Of a DNA stretch of 64,000 nt, positions 12,301-24,075 are shown in pieces (positions within the stretch are counted from its first letter, which is position 1; every line of letters begins with the position of its first letter). The stretch comes from Anseranas semipalmata (taxonomy: Eukaryota; Chordata; Aves; Anseriformes; Anseranatidae). Location of the stretch: assembly GCA_013399115.1 (NCBI GenBank), contig VXAA01003276.1:1-64000 (forward strand), read 5' to 3'. The translations under genes were made by a program, and so were the position numbers. The notes under the pieces are model-generated. The model had not been told where the DNA came from. It was given only the letters and a program-made list of their open reading frames with translations, and did no database searches.

Positions 12301-15300
12301 TAAAGGTAATACAATACAATACAGACTGCAGCTGCTTCGAACACCAGAGGAAGCAATAAAGCCCTTTCTCTGGCCAAGAACCAGCTTATCACTGGCATCC
12401 TTTCATGAAAGGCTGAACACTGTTGAAACTGTTTTTGAGAATTACGTCCATAATCCATAGATCACTCAGTGAAACAGTGGCAGGAGCTGAACAGGACAGT
12501 ACAAAAAGCAGTACAAAGAGGTTTATTTTCAACCTGGAGGCAATGAATCATTTATTTAGAGACTAAGAAGTGTAAGCTATTGTGATGCCCTGCCTCTCAG
12601 CCAACCTCACTACGACAGACGAGTTATGCATTTTTGAATTATATGACTAAAACAGCTAAAAGCAATCCATTTGCAAAGGCGATGTGAGTTATGTCTGAAA
12701 TTCTCAGGAGGATGCTATACTTCTATAATTCCATGTTCACCATCATAGTATCACATATGGAATATGAAGAACTGGTTATTTTACTTAGAATCTAAATTAA
12801 TAAATGAGAACGATTGCTACCAAACTTCAGCGGTTATTATTCAATGAAGTCATTCCCGCTCCAGTTAGGATCTGGAAAAGACATTTTGAAGATATAATCA
12901 CATGAAAACATGTGAGACCAAGATATCTGGGAAAATGCATCTCTCTGGAAAGATACAAAAGGTTTTTTTACATGAAAAAACTTCCCAAGAGAGATAACAA
13001 GACCATAGGTTTTTATGCTGTAATTTTGTCCTTATTTTTTTCCAGCCAGCTAACCTCAAAGATATATATATATATATATACACAATATATATTGCCAGGT
13101 TCATCACTGTACTTTGCTAATTAGGTTTATGAGACAAAAAGTCATTCCTGAATACTGTATGTCAAAACAGTTTAGAGACAGCCTTTCCTGTGTGGAATTT
13201 ATATAAAAACCCTGGCAAAAAACACAACCCCCCTGCAGAAGATGGTATTTCCATCTTGTGCCTGTTTCTCTATGTGTTAAGTGAAATAAAACCAAGGACT
13301 TCAAATTACTAACTCTGCTAGTAAAAATGGGACAACGCTAACAAAAAATAAAGATTGCTAGTAATTACAAATTCCTAAAGATATCCGTTACATCTTCTTT
13401 CTACTACACTACAGCTCTGCATTACCATTTAAAACACTTTAAAAGGTATAGCATTACTTAAATCAACTGCGAATATACTGAACTTTCAACCATTTAAACA
13501 AAAACTGATGCAGCTCAAATCTTTGAATGCATGAAGCTGTAACTAAAATAGCAATTAAGATGGAGAAAGAAGGCCTTAAAAATCAGAGGGTAAAACTGAA
13601 GGCTTTTGCAAAGCAATAAGCCACGAGACCACCTGTGCAAGACGCATGTTACTTTTTGGATTGTTTAATATAATATTCAATAAAATTCTGACAGACCAGT
13701 AGGCCTTATTATAGAAATTAAAAGTATACAAGTCTTTCTGTAATGAAATTTCCTATATAATCTATATGACCACCCCCCAGACTAGGTTGCTTTTTCACAA
13801 GGCAACTACTGATAAGTAAAGAAATCACAAAGTACACTTTTGGCAAAAAGTGCAAGAAAAAGAGATTTGATATTTTAACTGAAAATGAGCCAGAACCAAT
13901 GAAAAGGAAAATTTTCAATTTTTATTCAGGAGCCCAGCTACGCGTGGACTTCACTAAGTTAAACATTTAAGTGTATGCATCTTAAACATGCATCTGAAAG
14001 ATCTTTTAAACTAGATGCCTGCAGAAATTACAAAATGAACAGTTACCTAATAATCAAGAAGGCCAGCTGTAGCAGAAAGATTACTTTTTAGAAAAATTGT
14101 TTTTTGTTTTTTTTTTCCCCTCTAACTTGGACAAGGAAACCCTCCTCCAGAGGCACCAAATAAAAATATATGAACCTACTTAACTGCACCTACACACACA
14201 GTTAAGTCTCTGTGGGAAGATGACATATATGCATAAAGTGAGCCTTTCAAGAGAGAACAATGTATTTAGTACGTTGGTTGATGTAAAAAGAAATGTAGTC
14301 TATCACTGCAGATACTAATTGTAGGATAAGGCTGAAGTAAGCACAATGACCATACAAATGGGATGCTACCACCTAACTAAACTGGACCATAAGATCTGTG
14401 CTCTTCTGCAGTACTCCCCAGAAGTCTTACATATGCAGAAAGAGAAGGAAACAGTGCAAAATGCATTAGGAAAAAGGTGCCAAGGATTTGACATCAATCC
14501 TAGCACTATTTGTTCTCACTGCTTTCACAATAGTCAACTGCTACTTCAGAGAGCACATTATTAGGGCTCTACATATTACTTTAGAAAGAAGGATTATTCA
14601 GAATGAACGTAGCAGAACCACACTGAAATAAAATGTGACCTCATCTTGGGACCACTTCAACAATTAAAATGCAAAATGTCTGCATATTACTTTAAGCACA
14701 TTTGTTCTACCTTAAATTTATGTGGAATCTCTCATCACATATTTTTTAACATTGCATTTTTCCACTCATTGTTTAGATACTGGCTTACGCACAAATGAAT
14801 ATCCTGTAACTTTTCTTTAATATAGAACTTTAACTCCATCTGAAAAACCGTGCACATACCATAGGTTCACTTAATATCTTACATTTAGACAACTTAAGAC
14901 ATTACAGTATTTTCTAACTGCATTAAGTCAGCTTCACTGTCTCCTCCCTAAACATGGTCAGGAAGGACATATTCCAAAACTCAATTCCACTAAAGCTCTG
15001 CAGGAGTCTGACTTTTTTCCCTTACAGAATTGAGCCTCCAAAATGATATGATATGAAATGATATCCTAGATCACCTAAAGAGATAAAACATGGTAAATAA
15101 TGCTTGCTGTTCTCCAGGGCTTATAGGTTATTAAATCATAAGGACCAAATCATAAGAGTTCAGCACTGAAATCAACTATTTACTCCACCATTTGATTAGA
15201 TTTTCAAGTAAAAGAAAAATAAACACTGCACAAATATTTTATGCTGTACTGATTTTAAAGTTGGGTAGGAGTAGCTAGTGTGTTTTTAGGAGTCAAGGGT

Positions 15301-15940
15301 TCTCTACTTTAGAAAACTTAAGATAGTTCTATTCGTATTAACCAGTACACTGTGCAGCATCTGCACCAGTCTGTACAGCATAAAAGAAGGATTTCTGTTT
15401 TATTGAGAAAAATCCAGGCACTTCCCTAGTAGTCCTAACACAGGGACTGAGGCAGTATTCTGTGGAATGTGTGGTCACGAAACTAAGGGATTCGAAATGA
15501 ACAAGGAGAAATATTTCTTACTACACCAGGGCAGACTTTATCTTCCTAAGGCTAAAAGACACTATAGCACACAGCATTTTAAAGTTGCACATAGAACACA
15601 GTAAGTATTGTGTTCTAAAAAAGCTAAAAACTAAAAAGCTTTAAAAATCAGAGGAACTTGCAGGCTAAGTAGTAATTACTTGAGATAGAAATAACACTTG
15701 TCCTTGAAGATGGACAGAATCGTTGAACATGTGGATAAAAGGTCTATATCCAGCAAGGACTTCCAAGTAGTCTTCACAAAGATAATGGGATTACTCACTT
15801 CAAAATCAAGGTCTAAATTACTTCTCAAGAACAAAGTTCATCCTTCAGTACTCTTTCTCTGACAACTTAAGAAAGTTGTATTTGTTCATGGTTGATCTGG
15901 AACAAAAAGCAGTCATCCTCCAGTACTAGTCCAGGTCAAA
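9319..15940. other. Long AT-rich noncoding stretch
   Basis: No gene, tRNA-like or repeat signature recognised apart from a dinucleotide repeat near 13.06 kb and T- or A-runs (for example near 14100-14117). All open frames are under 75 codons and look random. Confidence 0.5.
13062..13081. repeat. (AT)10 microsatellite
   Basis: Twenty bases of pure AT alternation, followed by CACAATATATATTG. Short frames reading YIYIY through it are artefacts. Confidence 0.9.
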
Positions 15941-15964
15941 AAAAGTACCCACGTGGGTACTTTT
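15941..15964. repeat. Perfect 24-bp palindrome with CACGTG core
   Basis: The left half AAAAGTACCCAC is followed directly by its exact reverse complement, with no spacer, so each strand reads the same. The centre is CACGTG, the canonical E-box of bHLH-ZIP factors. The pairing stops at the next base on each side. It lies 1.2 kb from the CpG-rich region at 17.2 kb. Confidence 0.8.
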
Positions 15965-16860
15965 AGTGACGCTCCTGTCATTACTCCTTGTGCACACCTC
16001 CGTAAAGAACCGGGTTTAAGTTTTTATTAAGCTTACATATTTACCACTTGAAACAAGCTCCAACTTCCTGTTTTACGGAGAGAGCTTTTTAGCAAAAAGA
16101 AAACCTAAAGTAAATCTAAAAAAACCAGTCTTTTTTACTCCGGAAGGAAAAATGTACCATTGAGTTTCTGTTTATAAATACATATAAATATATATGTGTA
16201 TACACGCCCACACATACATAGATACATACAGATTTTCTATGTAATCTATCACCTCACATTCTGTGGGCATGGATACAGGAATTTATTGAATTTAATACAA
16301 GTTTACATGAGATGTTAGGCTTTTATCCAGCTACTCCCTAAAAAAGAAATGAGTGCAGAAATATGTGCACTTCTATGAGAAAAGTCTCAAAAGCCAGTAG
16401 TTGTTTTATGTAACAGCAACACTACATATGAACTATGGCATATAGTATGGGACATGCAGAAGCACAATTAATATTCAGTCTTGTTGCTGGCAGAACAAAA
16501 TCGTCACAACTTGACCTCCTGTTCCAGGTAAAGAGCCAAACTTTGAGTTCAGACTCTGGGTTAGCATCAGTTAAATTTCCTATGAGCTAAGGAGTTCATA
16601 GTAACACCTGTTCCCTGTCCTAATAAAGAGCAATACTGCTACCCTTCCACTCTATAAATACAGCATACTGTGTCAATGTGGCATATACTTTAATGATTAT
16701 TTAAAGTGACTTTTTTTCCCTTAAACATCTCAAGTCACAGCGCAAGAAGCTGTAAGTCATTACTGTATGCGAAGGAAAGCCCTGGGCAACAGAAAAGAGA
16801 GATCCAAAGTGCCTTAAAGACAAGAAGTAGGTGGCAACAGTTAACGCAAAGTAGTGCAAG
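15965..16860. other. AT-rich noncoding stretch next to the CpG island
   Basis: Includes a TA/CA-rich stretch around 16172-16230. No coding or RNA feature recognised. Confidence 0.5.
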
Positions 16861-17330
16861 CCGAGTCTAGCAATGCTCGTGGCAGTCCTTAATTTTCACT
16901 TCACGCTCTTCAAGGCGGGAGGGCCGTTTTCACACTCTGGGAAGCTGTCAGTGCTCACCTCACGGAACTTCAAAAGCACGAAACTGTTCATCCTTAGCTT
17001 CTCCTTCAGAATCTTCCAAAATAAGTAGTAGACTATTAATACTAATGTTGCTAGCTAATAAGAATAATTAACTGCTATTTTAGGAGTATGTTAACTGTAG
17101 TAATGTTATTATTGCTATTAAAAATATGCCATGGCAATGAGGACCGAGGGAGGGAATACAAACTCTCTCCATATAAATTCACTTCAGCGTCTCGCTCGGC
17201 CCGTTTGTTGCGGACATCTGCGCGCTTAGCGGACACCTACCCACCGGCCAGCGTCCCAGAAGGGGACCCGGGGCGGCCCCGTGCCCTGCGGCCCCCCGAG
17301 CCCGCGCTCCCTCCCGCGGCCCCGGCCCCG

Positions 17331-18139
17331 NNNNNNNNNNNNNNNNNNNNNNNNNNNNNNNNNNNNNNNNNNNNNNNNNNNNNNNNNNNNNNNNNNNNNN
17401 NNNNNNNNNNNNNNNNNNNNNNNNNNNNNNNNNNNNNNNNNNNNNNNNNNNNNNNNNNNNNNNNNNNNNNNNNNNNNNNNNNNNNNNNNNNNNNNNNNNN
17501 NNNNNNNNNNNNNNNNNNNNNNNNNNNNNNNNNNNNNNNNNNNNNNNNNNNNNNNNNNNNNNNNNNNNNNNNNNNNNNNNNNNNNNNNNNNNNNNNNNNN
17601 NNNNNNNNNNNNNNNNNNNNNNNNNNNNNNNNNNNNNNNNNNNNNNNNNNNNNNNNNNNNNNNNNNNNNNNNNNNNNNNNNNNNNNNNNNNNNNNNNNNN
17701 NNNNNNNNNNNNNNNNNNNNNNNNNNNNNNNNNNNNNNNNNNNNNNNNNNNNNNNNNNNNNNNNNNNNNNNNNNNNNNNNNNNNNNNNNNNNNNNNNNNN
17801 NNNNNNNNNNNNNNNNNNNNNNNNNNNNNNNNNNNNNNNNNNNNNNNNNNNNNNNNNNNNNNNNNNNNNNNNNNNNNNNNNNNNNNNNNNNNNNNNNNNN
17901 NNNNNNNNNNNNNNNNNNNNNNNNNNNNNNNNNNNNNNNNNNNNNNNNNNNNNNNNNNNNNNNNNNNNNNNNNNNNNNNNNNNNNNNNNNNNNNNNNNNN
18001 NNNNNNNNNNNNNNNNNNNNNNNNNNNNNNNNNNNNNNNNNNNNNNNNNNNNNNNNNNNNNNNNNNNNNNNNNNNNNNNNNNNNNNNNNNNNNNNNNNNN
18101 NNNNNNNNNNNNNNNNNNNNNNNNNNNNNNNNNNNNNNN
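17331..18139. other. Assembly gap (809 N)
   Basis: Unsequenced run flanked on both sides by GC-rich DNA (left edge CCCCGGCCCCG, right edge GGCGGGCCTGC). The non-round length suggests an estimated gap size. Confidence 0.99.
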
Positions 18140-18355
18140 GGCGGGCCTGCATGGCCCTGTGAGGGCAGGCGCTCGCCCTCTCCTTTGCCTGGGGCTTTCG
18201 GAGGGCAGGGAGGACCCACCTCAGGGGCAGGGAGGCTTAGGGATAACCAGAGGAGAGCTGGGAGCGTGCAGGGCACCTGTGTAGAGGCTGCGGGAGCTGA
18301 AGCACATTACACAGTTACAACCAGTGTTTAAAAACGTACGCTGGAAGGAGGCCGG

Positions 18356-18361
18356 TTTATT
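18356..18361 (-). terminator. Candidate polyadenylation signal AATAAA
   Basis: TTTATT on the plus strand reads AATAAA on the minus strand, about 385 bases downstream of the stop of the minus-strand open frame. A GT-rich stretch (ACTGGTTGTAACTGTGTAAT) follows about 30 bases later, as expected for a cleavage region. It is tentative because the hexamer is common. Confidence 0.35.
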
Positions 18362-18743
18362 TCCGCAGAGCCACAGGCTGGTGTGGAGGAGTGCGGCCCA
18401 CCTTTGCTGGAGGAAGGGGCTGGAGGAGCTCAGGGCTGAGGCAGGCGCCCTGAGCATGCCTGCACCACCGGGGGATCTGCCGTGACAGCCCAGCTCGGGC
18501 TTGGTCTGGGTGTCTGCTGTGCGTGTGAGGGCCTGTGGCAGGGCGACACTCCCACGGCCGTGGATAATGAGAAGAGAGCAGCGAAAGGTAAAGGAGGAGG
18601 AGATAGGGAGGTGCAGACCAAGGAGATACAAAACAAATGATAGGAACGCCCATAGTCTGCTGTAGTGCTTGGTTGCTGCGTGGGGATATGGCTGAGCCAA
18701 CTCCATCCTGAAGAGGAAGATCAAGAAACTGCAAGCCTGGTTA

Positions 18744-19270
18744 CTACAACAAAGTGGTGTTTTTCAAGTACCCTAGTGGGTTTATCTCAGCAAACAGAAG
18801 CAGTTTGGATGATTCTTGTGTGCTTATCTGGAGCAATTCTTCCAAACATTCCGTGACAGTATACAAATATGTGTACAAATGTACGTACTGGTTTCTGAGG
18901 AGAGCTGTCTGTAAACACACCTTCAAGTCAGCAATAACTCCATTGGAAACAACCATCAACACTGGCCACACAAACATCTTTACTTCAGCACAACCCACAT
19001 CTTGCCAAAAATTGCTTTCAAGAAGATGATGCTTCTCTGTTAGCTGTCCACACACTCCTGCTACCAAATCATTCTCAGCCTTCTCATTTACATAGTTTAA
19101 CTGTGAAGATGGAGGAAGGCTCAAAGCTGTCGCATGTTGTAGTTCCTTTACACAACTTGTTCTCTTCACACTTCTTAACTGTTTGTCAAAGCTTACTTCT
19201 TCATATTCACAATAGACTTCTGTGGGTACTGGGAATACAGAAAAGAGGCCATAATTTCCAACTGTATGGC
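18744..19270 (-). CDS. Candidate terminal coding exon, unrecognised protein
   Basis: The only long non-repetitive frame in the window. On the minus strand it is open from an in-frame TAA near 19373 to a TAG at 18744-18746, about 209 codons in DNA of ordinary AT content. I set the exon start at 19270 because a good acceptor (TTTAACAAATTCTGCAG) ends at 19271. The exon would then give 174 residues after a split glycine codon, beginning HTVGNYGLFSVF and ending INPLGYLKNTTLL. An unspliced reading would have to start at a GTG near 19346, which is unlikely. Composition is protein-like: a polar first half, then Leu/Val-rich, probably helical segments (KMFVWPVLMVVSNGVIADL, VTECLEELLQ). There is no signal peptide and no clear membrane span. 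I do not recognise the family. It could be the last exon of a leftward gene, a retrocopy, or a chance frame. Internal GT sites such as GAAGTAAGC could also act as donors. Confidence 0.42.
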
Positions 19271-19752
19271 CTGCAGAATTTGTTAAAGTGAAAGAAGTGA
19301 TAATACTCTGTTTTTGCTGGGCTGAGACTTTCTGCCCACAGAACACTCTCCAAGCTAGCTGTCTATGTTTATATTAATAGACCCATTTAAGACTCTTTCA
19401 GTTCATACTGACCCCAAAACTGTGCTCATCAACATGCTGCCTGAGACAAATTCTTTTTTTAGTAATAGGAAGAATAATACTGGAAAACATTGTTAGGTTG
19501 ACAAGTTTGTTACCTTGCTTTTTCAGGCATTAGCATCTAATCTCTCTTGTAAATGAACAAACCACATCCAGTATAACTACTGGAAGGATGTTCAAAATGG
19601 AATCTTTTCTGATGATTAAAAATTTAATTTTCATATATTCATTGAATCGTTTTAGGCACACTTATTCTTCCTTCAGCATCATCCAACAGCTAAAGAGACT
19701 CTTTGTCTTCTACCATGTTCATTCTTTGCTGTAGTTATAGAAAGCAGTAATA
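19271..19752. other. Noncoding stretch, possible intron of the minus-strand candidate
   Basis: Beyond the proposed acceptor the frame continues open only to about 19373. Nothing else is recognised before the CR1 at 19753. Confidence 0.4.
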
Positions 19753-20818
19753 TCATAAAATCATAGAATCATCTAGGTCAGAAAAGACCTTCAAGATCAA
19801 CAAGTCCAACCATCAACCTGACCTACTGAGTCCCATCATTAACCATGTCCCTTAGTACCACATCCACACATCTCTTAAATACCTCCAGGGATGGGGACTC
19901 CAACACTTCCCTGGTCAGCCTGTTCCAATGCCTAACTGCCCTTTCCACAAAGAAGTTCTTCCTGACATCCAATCTAAATCTCTCCTCGTGCCACTTGAGA
20001 CCATTTCCTCACATCCTATCACTTGTCACCTGAGAAAAGAGATCAACACCCTTCTCGCTGCAACCTCCTTTCAGGTAGTTCTGGAGAGCAATGATGTCTA
20101 CCCTCAGCCTCCTCTTTTGCAGACTAAACAACCCCAGTTCCCTCAGCTACTCCTCACAGAATTTGTTTTCTAGTCCCTTCACCAGCTTCGTTGCTCTTCA
20201 CTACACATGCTTGAGCAACGCAATATCTGCAGGCCCCAAACTGAACACAGTATTCAAGATGTGGTCTCACCAGTGCCGCGTAGAAGAGGACAATCACTTC
20301 CCTAGTCCTGCTGGCCACACTATTTCTGATGCAAGCCAGGATGCCATTGGCCTTTTTTTGGCCAATGTTCAGCCAGCTGTCAACCAGCACTCCCAGGACC
20401 TTTTCTGCTGGCCAATTTTCCAGCCACTCTTCCCCAAGCCTGTATTTGCTGCATGGAGTTGTTGTGACCCAAGTGCAGGACCAAGCACTTGCCCTTGTTG
20501 AACGCCATACAATTGGACTCGGCCCATCTATCTAGCCTATCCAGATCCCTCTGCAAAGCCTTCCTACCCTCAAACAGATCAACAGTCCCATCTAACTTGC
20601 TATTGTCTGTGAACTTACTGAGGGTGCACTCAATCCCCTCATCCAGATCACTGATAAAAATGTTAAACAAAACTGGTCCCAAGACTGAGCCCTGGGGAAC
20701 ACCACTGGTGACCAGCAGCCAACTGGATTGAACTCCGTTCACTGTGACTCTTTGAGCCCAGCCATCCAGCCAACTCTTCACCCAGCAAACCATACACCCG
20801 TCTCTAAGCCTGCCACGT
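19753..20818 (-). mobile_element. CR1 LINE fragment, RT palm to 3' end (antisense)
   Basis: A 5'-truncated CR1 on the minus strand, with tail ATCATAAAATCATAGAATC at the low end. It encodes the RT motif [20 protein letters not shown] and the next segment [18 protein letters not shown], where the catalytic FADD found in other copies has become FTDN, so the active site is lost. A later frame carries [20 protein letters not shown] and [14 protein letters not shown] short block is missing near 20352-20365 (between the KKANGIL and LDSWLN segments), and the frame shifts several times. It is clearly older than the 8.4 kb copy. Confidence 0.93.
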
Positions 20819-21039
20819 GATAGCTAAATAAATCAGACATTTCTGTCATAAAATAAAATATTGATTTCCTTCCTCATTCTCACAGTTCTTGTCTAGATCT
20901 CTTTTAAGTTTGATTTCATCTTATTTGATCATGGTCTACTGAAATAATACACAAGGCCTTTTTCAGCCACATTAATGACTACACTACTGCACTACACCTT
21001 TGTTTAAGGTCATATTTGTCTATCTCATGGTCAAATTAT

Positions 21040-21620
21040 GCCTGTGGGTTCACTAATCCACTGAAGTCTTTCTCTACCTCTGTTTTCAACCAGCAGATTC
21101 CAAAGATAAAGCAGAAATACTCGTTGGTCCCAAACACATGTACTTTGCATTTTAGTTCAGAGCAATTATTCTAGTAGTCAAGATGACTCATTTCTTACTC
21201 TATAATGTTCTCATCTTCGAAATTTCCATAACCACATTGCTACTTTTGGTATCAGGATCATGAATGGAAATATTAATGAGACCAGGACTAAAACTGTACT
21301 CAGCAATGTTTACTAAGAACTTCCCTCCAGTCGTATATCCCTCCAAATAACTTACCATTATACATTTAACTGGTTCCATATGTTTCTCAGAATGATCCAC
21401 ATCAATTGGAACTGAACTGAGAATTTCTTAGCTTATGGTGTATCAGATACCGTGTAAAAATCCCATTAGTTCATATATACTGCCATTCCTTTTTCTTCCT
21501 TATTGTTAAGGAAGATGGGTGAGTTAAGAATGACCTTTGTTTCATGCAGCTATATTTGATCAGATGTAAACCCAACCCTATATTATCTTCCGTTGGCAGA
21601 GAAAATGTTTATAGTTAACC
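21040..21620 (-). mobile_element. Ancient CR1/L3-like LINE relic (antisense)
   Basis: A strongly decayed stretch whose order of blocks follows the reverse complement of an old CR1/L3-type RT region: AATCCACTGAAGTCTTTCTC, then GTACTTTGCATTTTAGTT, then GGTATCAGGATCATGAATGG, then ACTAAGAACTTCCCTCCAGT, then AAGGAAGATGGGTGAGTTAA. These are recalled family patterns, not a database hit. No frame survives. It lies directly after the younger CR1 ending at 20818. Boundaries are approximate. Confidence 0.55.
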
Positions 21621-23981
21621 TGTGAGCTTAATGAGCATTTATGCCTGCATCTGGAGGAGGATCTAGTAAATGAGTTATTTGGCACACCTAAAGAGAAGTT
21701 AATTAACAAAAAAAAAAAAAAAAAATCTTAACAAAAAGATAAGTCTTACTATGTGTTTTGTGTTGGAGTTAGGTGGAACCCTAAAGAAAACAAGGTATTT
21801 GAGGATTCTTTTGAGAAGTATAAAAGCTCCAAGTGTTATAGTAAGGAGGAAATAATAATATTTGTCTTTTTTTTTTTTTTTTAATTCATTGTCCTGATAA
21901 GATTCTAATAGAGGACCCTACTAGATACACTAGGTTTCAGGACTTCTAAAGATGAGAGAAACCATGGAGAAGCCTAGACATACTGAAAAAGCTTTTTGCT
22001 TGAATACTAACAGTATGCTAGAAGAGGGTGGACTATACTAAATGATAACTCATTTGGACACCTCAGTAGGTAAAAGGACTAGTCCCTTATGTAGAAGGTT
22101 TCAGTAAATAAGTTAGCCTGATGTTATCACCAGCTGTGAAGAGATACATGAAAAGTGAGACACCTTTTTTTGGAACCCTGGGGAACTTTGTCCTGTTTCA
22201 TCCACTTCTATGTTTGTTATTCTAAGCCTGTCCTAAAATCTTACATGTTAATGAGCTCATATCAATTATTATAGGTTTCTCCTTCATCTTCTTAAATGTA
22301 AATACGAAGCTCAAACTTCCAGTTAATGGCCCCACTCTGACTCTAGAGGATCCCTGGGGCATATTCTTATCGCAGTCCTATTAGGTAGATTGCCTGGGGA
22401 TGGAGAAGGAGAGGTGTGTATTGGTACTGCTACTGCAGTGTATGTTTCTACTCATACAATGTGGAAACAGCTATGTGTGCAGCCCCCAGTTTTATAATTC
22501 TACCTCGTTCTGTTAGATAATGTTAGTTTAGCAGTTAATGCAGACAAGGACAGCGAATGACTCTCATCTACAGGGGAATATTTTAGAATAGGGAGTCTGC
22601 CAACTGCCTTGTTATTTCTTCTGCCTCAATGTACACAACGGTGGGAAAATTACTTATGGCATTGTTCTGTCTTCTGAAAACTGCTGCTTCCCCTTGGGAA
22701 AGTGCAGGATTATAGGCAAAAGACTGCAAGGACACTGATGCTTGTAAGTCCACTTGAGTTGCTCAAGGGTACAAGATAAACTCTGTACCTACATTGTACA
22801 GAAAATAGGAATAGAATCGAAAACCACACTCAAGCAGAGTACAGAGTTTACAGAGTATTTGAATTTGTTTTAGCTTCTCTAAAGATCTTGTTTTATCTAA
22901 GTTTCCAATTGGTTTCTTCGTGGGAATTGTCAAGATTCCCAGTAACTTGCTAGGAAAAATGCTATTAAAAGTTTTCAGTTTCTCCTTTTTAAATTGAGAT
23001 TCTAGATGCTAGGTTTATATTGGCTAACACTGATAAATTCCCCCCCAAAACTGAACATAAACAAAAATGAACCAAAGAAGTAAGTCTAAATTTCATAATT
23101 CCTTGTATGTATGAACTGAAAGTGATACTACTCACTATTTGGAATACAATCTCCATGTTGTTAACTGATTGTTAAATGATGTAGCTGCCAAAGTTTTTGT
23201 TGTTGTTCTTGTTTCTGCAAGTTAAGATTGTCAGAGGAGGAGAGGAGCTAACCAAAATCATAGCTTAGAAGTAAAAACCTGTAATTTAGTATGTACTGAC
23301 TCATGTTATCCTAAGATACTGGACTCTGTGCACAAAGGTCCACTCGCATCCGCGTTCCTATCAGTGTTTCAGACTGTAATAAATAATTACAGATCAATAA
23401 TATTGCTTGAAAGATCTACAGTCCTTTTAATATGTAAGTCAGTTCCAAGTGGTCTGGAGAAGCTTCAAACAGTGAAGTTCAAAGCTAAAATTAAAAATGT
23501 TTAGTAACTCCTATGCTGTGTTTGCTTAAGCATCCTAGGTGCTTCTCCACTGAATCTGAATATTCCCTAACTGGTGTGGTTCTGTTTTCTGCTATGCTCA
23601 GAATGGCATTTACCTGAAGAAGTAGGTGCCTAAAACCAAGTAATATCCAGACGCTTGGACTAGCAGCTCCCAAGTCCCAAATGGGATTGATACAGTACAA
23701 GAGATTGAGCAGATGAAGGCTACTCAGCATTCTACATGAAACAGTACATGTGGCAACTTAAAAATCACAGAAAGGTAACAAGGACTACCAATTTCAATTA
23801 TAGCTTTCATCTCAGTAGCTAAAGTATTTGCCTACAAAGTGGGAAAGCTAGATGTTAGGTTCCTCCGGTCTTGATTCACAGTGTCCATCTCTAGAAGGGT
23901 GAAATTTCGGAAAACTCCTTGCCTGACGTTTATTACCGATAGCGTTAGGGAGCTCCACTCAGCGTGGAAAGTCTTTGTATC

Positions 23982-24075
23982 ACACCAAAGACTTTTGGTG
24001 TCTGTATTATCATACAGGTAGTTTACATGCATTGTTATCGTATTATCATGCAGGTAGCTTACATACATTATTTAT
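23982..24075. repeat. Hairpin followed by a 36-bp tandem duplication
   Basis: Arms ACACCAAA (23982-23989) and TTTGGTGT (23994-24001) enclose the loop GACT. Two imperfect 36-bp units follow at 24004-24039 and 24040-24075, both beginning GTATTATCAT and containing CAGGTAG. Confidence 0.8.

Larger units (their letters stand above)
16861..18620. promoter_or_regulatory. CpG island interrupted by an assembly gap
   Basis: CpG density rises from near zero to at least 20 CpGs in the last ~145 bases before the gap (17188-17330). Sequence after the gap (18140-18560) stays GC-rich with several CpGs. A GC box GGGGCGG lies at 17270-17276 and a TATAAA at 17172-17177, just upstream of the CpG rise. In bird genomes such islands normally mark promoters and first exons, and extreme GC often causes assembly dropouts. 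Orientation is not decided by sequence. The long open frames through the N run and its GC-rich edges are meaningless. The transcription start and first exon are probably inside the missing bases. Confidence 0.7.

Noticed and set aside
17088..18284. Very long open frames on both strands across 17.1-18.3 kb
   Set aside because: They consist mostly of unknown residues from the N run; the rest is GC-rich sequence that has few stops by composition.
18221..18724. 167-codon minus-strand frame below the candidate exon
   Set aside because: GC-rich, Ser/Pro/Leu-rich composition with a second overlapping frame open as well; it better fits 3' UTR or CpG-island flank than coding sequence.
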